From Palaemon carinicauda (Eukaryota > Arthropoda > Malacostraca > Decapoda > Palaemonidae): a DNA stretch of 64,000 bases. The translations under genes and the position numbers were made by a program. The notes under the pieces are model-generated. The model saw only the letters and a program-made list of their open reading frames with translations, did no database searches and was not told the origin of the DNA. The stretch spans positions 67,532,178 to 67,596,177 of the forward strand of contig NC_090739.1 of the NCBI RefSeq assembly GCF_036898095.1, written 5' to 3'. Of this stretch, positions 60,462 to 64,000 are shown in pieces. Position 1 is the first letter of the stretch, and every line of letters starts with the position of its first letter.

Positions 60462-61936
60462 TGCTTCATTTAACTGAATAGTAATTCCCTTGACAATTAT
60501 TGGACTTATAAACGAATTAGTTTTCATCTCATCAAAATGTTATGTTAGCCACACGAGGTTGAGATGGCGTAGAATCGAGTGTGCATACACAGAGGTGTAG
60601 AGAGGCGTAACAAAGGAGTAGTTGTGTCTGCGGTCAAGAGTTTGTGATTGAGTGCACAAGGTAAACAAAGGCGTAGTTGGGTGAGCCTCGGCGTAGCTGT
60701 GCTAGGTAAGCTCAGAGCGCACTCTTCAAGTCGACAGCTATCAGTGTAGAGGGGAAACGGTCTTGCTCCCCTTATTATTATGTGAAATTCTTACTTTCAC
60801 CCTTGTAAAAGGTATGCACTTGTTTTAGTTATAATTTATGTGTTTTAACAACACTTGATATTGTCTATTGTGGTTATCTTTTTAAATGTAATAACAGAAT
60901 TATCAAATTAGGTTACGATAATTTTGCCAGTATTAAAACTGCTTCATGCTGTGCTTACATGTGGTTAGGATTTTGCCCCCAACCGTAAGTTAAGATGTGC
61001 AATATTATTCCCAAATTTGTGAAAGTGTTTGTTCATGAGTTGCCAGGCTAACTGTGCAGCGTAACCAGTAGGTTAGGTTAGAGTTCAGTATAGCCTAGGC
61101 TACGAATTGCAAGTTGTTTGACATAGGATCGTTGTCCTAAATGAAGACTTTGTATTACAGGATACCTGTTTGAGTACCTGTCATGTACTAGCACTTGAAG
61201 AAGAAATAAAAAAGATCCCGGGAACCAGCCTTTAACTAAGTCTAGACTTAGAGTATAGTCTATGCCTATGATATATACGGTATTAGCCTATGCCAAGACT
61301 TGGTTTGTTATAGATAGGCTAGCCAGGAATAAGTTGATTGTCCTAAATTGAATGGTAGCCTCCGAATGTAAGTCAGTACAATTGACGATGGTAAGAGAGT
61401 TAAGTGAAAAGTCATTGTTGGAAACGGCATGACATATCAATAAGTACATATTTAAGTTAAAAAACAATAAACAAAACTATAGTAAATAACATATTGTAAC
61501 ATATTTTCATTTTAACCTAATGATTATCTATTTAAAATTAATTCTATATAAAAAAAGAACATATTCAAGTTAAAAATCACAATGAAGTGTACTGTGTGGT
61601 AGGTACGAATGCACAATGCTACTACGTATGCATATCAAACACATTAACAATTTATTTTCTTTTTCATTTCAGTAACTGAATAAAAGATATCAATACATTT
61701 TTCCTTTTAGTTTAATGGATATTCATTTACAATTAATTTCATATCAATGAGTACATATTCAAGTTAAAAAAAACAGTGAATATTACTTTCTGGTATGTAC
61801 GAACACACAATGCTACTACCTGTACTCATAACAAACACAGCAATTTATTAATCTTTCATTTTGATAAATAAAAAACATATCGTGACATTTTTTCCCTTTA
61901 AATGCCATACTTTTTTATTTACAATTAATTTTATAT
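60462..61936. other. Sequence without recognised features
   Basis: This AT-rich stretch right of DIRS F contains loosely repeated GTAGAG/GGCGTAG words at 60560-60720. A pair of similar segments at 61530-61680 and 61705-61870 shares TTTACAATTAATTTCATAT and TACGAA-CACAATGCTACTAC words. No coding is recognised. Confidence 0.45.
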
Positions 61937-62971
61937 TGTGGTTTTCATACATTTTGTTTTAAGCTATTATTATTAATCATCATATGAATAGGTTGCCCCT
62001 CTCTTTTTCTCTCTCAGAGGTGCCTTACTAACCACATAAAATAGATTTAACAGAAATCTTTGTTTCTTAAGAACATATCAGATAAATGCTACACACAATA
62101 CAAACGTTGGCTTTGCTTAAATTTAAGTTCAATCGTAGGCAGGGATTAAGACGTCATTCGATTTCGTCAGCTGATCTGTAGCTTAATAGCCAACAACATC
62201 ACGTATATGAATTGAAAGATGTCTAAAATAATCCTGGTTTTCGACGTTATCTAAACTTCGTTTAATCATTTCAGTACTTTTCTATTATCAATTCAAAATG
62301 TATTTTAACAACAGCAATTACCGATTGTTTTAATTTGGTAATGTTGTCAGCTGTTTTCAAGGTCCCGACAGTATCACGATTATGCTCACATATAGTTAAG
62401 AGTATTGTTGATATGATTTTGCGCCCTATCACGTAATTCTTGAAAAAAAGATCACTGTTCAACAATCTCTTGACCAGTTTCTTATTAAAATGCATATCCA
62501 ACAACAACAACAGACAAATCAGCTGTTGACGCCGACGATCCACAGCCATTTACATATGCGATGTAAACAAAGATATTGAATATAAATATTGGTAAATGTA
62601 ACAATTAAGTTTGTCTTATACTAACACAATATAATTTGTATAACTTAATTTGTTATTCAACCTTTAAAAAATTTTCTATTTTACACTATCTTACAGCAAA
62701 CCACAATCATAATTAGCCACAATGTGCTGTAAACATGCTAAATTGTAAACAACTACATTTACAAGTATGGATGTACATTAATTTGTAAAATTATATCACT
62801 TTTTATGGTACTATATTAAAAACTAAAATCTATTTGGCTGTAAGCTTAAATAGATTCTTATTAACCTCTCTCTCTCTCTCTCTCTTGCTTAGGCGAGAAA
62901 TTCAACTCGTGTAACATCGGACATTTCGCGAAATCAGGTTAACAGAACTCGTGTTAACGGGGCGTTAACTG
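61937..62971. mobile_element. Inverted, diverged relative of the 49.9-51.1 kb TIR element
   Basis: Read on the minus strand from 62971 it follows the 49886-51077 element: end CAGTTAACGCC, then CGAAATGTCCGATGTTACA, the 'MAVDRRRQQ' coding start at 62549, TTTGCGCCCTATCACGTAA, and the CT-rich run at 62003-62022. It carries one mismatch in the 11-base terminal repeat. A 92-codon frame (62549-62271) is the best-preserved coding remnant, but I do not recognise its family. The left end is not defined. Confidence 0.6.
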
Positions 62972-63635
62972 TTGCTGTGTAGATTTCCTCGAGGAGGGGA
63001 GTTTGCCTGCACACCTCACTATGCTTAGTGTCAGGTGGGATCTCCTCCCATGAAAAAGCGTGGTCTTACAGGAAAGGGTTTGTTGGCCCATTACGCAAAC
63101 AATACAAACCCTAGCCAGGTTCACAAAGGGGGTTACTAAGTCAGGACCAGTAAACTAGTTGTTTGTCCAGGCTCGCCAGCCAACACAAACGAGAACCGGC
63201 AACCGCCAGTCAGCGTTTGCGACCACCAGTGAACACTGGCGGGGAGTGTTGACTCTTATGTATAAGGATGGGTACAGGTAATGTAAGTGCACACTGGCAA
63301 TCAGGGTCTCGCAAACTCGCATAGGTACTAAGGCGAGCAACCTTGGTTGTTTGGAGACCTCTGTCAGGCAGAAGAGCTCAGTGAATGAGTACGCAACATT
63401 GCGCATGATTTCTCTGTAGGACTAAAGTATTTACGAAGTACTCATGCTTGTTCTACCCAACCACAGGGGGTTGGTGAGTAGCCTTATGTCCTCCCCTCAC
63501 AAGAGAACGAAAAAAGGCAGTGCCGAACTCAAAGAACAGTAGTTTCTTCTTTGTAAGAGTTTGAAACCATGAGACCCAGGTCCCAAAGAGGCTGGCTTCA
63601 CAAAGCTCCATGAGCTTTGTTGTGCCCAATTATTA
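62972..63635. other. Unrecognised, possibly repeat-derived sequence
   Basis: This block is GC-richer than its neighbours. A phrase ACAAACCCTAGCCAGG near 63107 resembles the DIRS E end region (ACAAACCCTACTGGC at 46380), which may hint at an A/E-type terminal fragment. An 83-codon minus-strand frame (63406-63155) has no domain that I know. Confidence 0.35.
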
Positions 63636-63770
63636 TTATTATTATTACTATCCAAGCTACAACCCTAGTTGGAAAAGCAAGATGCTATAAGCCCAGGGGC
63701 TCCAACAGGGAAAAATAGCCCAGTGAGGAAAGGAAATAAGGAAATAAATAAATGAAGAGAACAAATTAAC
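63636..63770 (-). repeat. SINE-like repeat, 3' part (copy 3)
   Basis: The minus-strand sequence contains CCCTGTTGGAGCCCCTGGGC and GCTTTTCCAACTAGGGTTGT followed by an AAT run, matching the 3' part of copy 2. The 5' half is absent. Confidence 0.82.
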
Positions 63771-64000
63771 AATAAATCATTCTAAAATAAGTAACGTCAA
63801 AACAGACATGTCATATATAAACTTATAATCCCGAAGTTATAATCTAAGAGATTTGTCAATGGAAGAGGCGGCAACCGCAAGCGGTCAGCGGGCATCACAA
63901 TCTGCAGCAAAGACCCCGAAGGAAAAATGTTTATGTGATTCGATTTTGTTCCCTGAGGGTACGACAGCGAAAAGCAGGAACTTCATGCAGTTGCCTAACT

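Noticed and set aside
45093..64000. Upstream POC1 exons for WD repeats 1-2
   Set aside because: I scanned for the expected blade motifs and splice sites on the minus strand and found nothing convincing, so they are probably outside the window.

Overview
The window is eukaryotic nuclear DNA. Nearly all of it is transposable-element sequence lying in and around the introns of one host gene. The density of DIRS-type tyrosine-recombinase retrotransposons, the Tigger-like DNA transposons, a repeat that ends in an AAT-rich tail, and long (TA)n, (GA)n and (CT)n runs point to an arthropod, most likely a decapod crustacean. That assignment is inference; no rRNA, mitochondrial or species marker gene is present.

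Host gene. Five exons on the minus strand (45092-44932, 35436-35242, 35056-34972, 8341-8181, 7950-7753) join with consistent GT/AG boundaries and codon phase into about 235 residues of POC1, the centriolar WD40 protein. They cover WD repeats 3 to 7 and the start of the linker. The N-terminal and C-terminal exons lie outside the window. Two introns have swollen to about 9.5 and 26.6 kb with inserted elements, while the others visible are about 0.2 kb.

DIRS elements. Six copies are present, all coding on the minus strand, the same strand as POC1: A (1-about 7480, cut by the window edge), B (16396-22806), C (27063-33649), D (37239-43753), E (about 46040-49282, truncated) and F (52733-60461). The layout in the coding direction is inverted terminal repeat, zinc-finger ORF1, reverse transcriptase-RNase H-methyltransferase-like ORF, an overlapping tyrosine recombinase frame, an internal complementary region, and the other terminal repeat. 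D and F look intact, with near-identical terminal repeats. A has frameshifts, and B, C and E are decayed. F fuses ORF1 to RT-RH and has a predicted 112-bp spliceosomal intron near its start.

Other elements. Two degenerate Tigger/jerky-type transposons (8767-11278 minus; about 12080-14486 plus) are present, the second splitting a jockey-like LINE. A broken uncharacterised zinc-ligand gene (24241-25814) sits between long inverted repeats (about 23690-24010 and 26920-33790), one arm of which is interrupted by DIRS C. The window also has an RTE-like LINE tail (36763-37238), a CR1/Rex-like LINE (51380-52650) split by a SINE-like repeat, a 1.2-kb TIR element (49886-51077) with an inverted relative near 62 kb, and a hAT transposase C-terminus lodged in DIRS C. 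I found no tRNA, rRNA or CRISPR.

The DIRS ORFs supply reverse transcription (RT/RH), particle assembly (ORF1) and integration of a circular DNA intermediate (recombinase). The internal complementary regions here carry both element ends joined, as expected for that route. Apart from POC1, I see no part of the window that serves the host.
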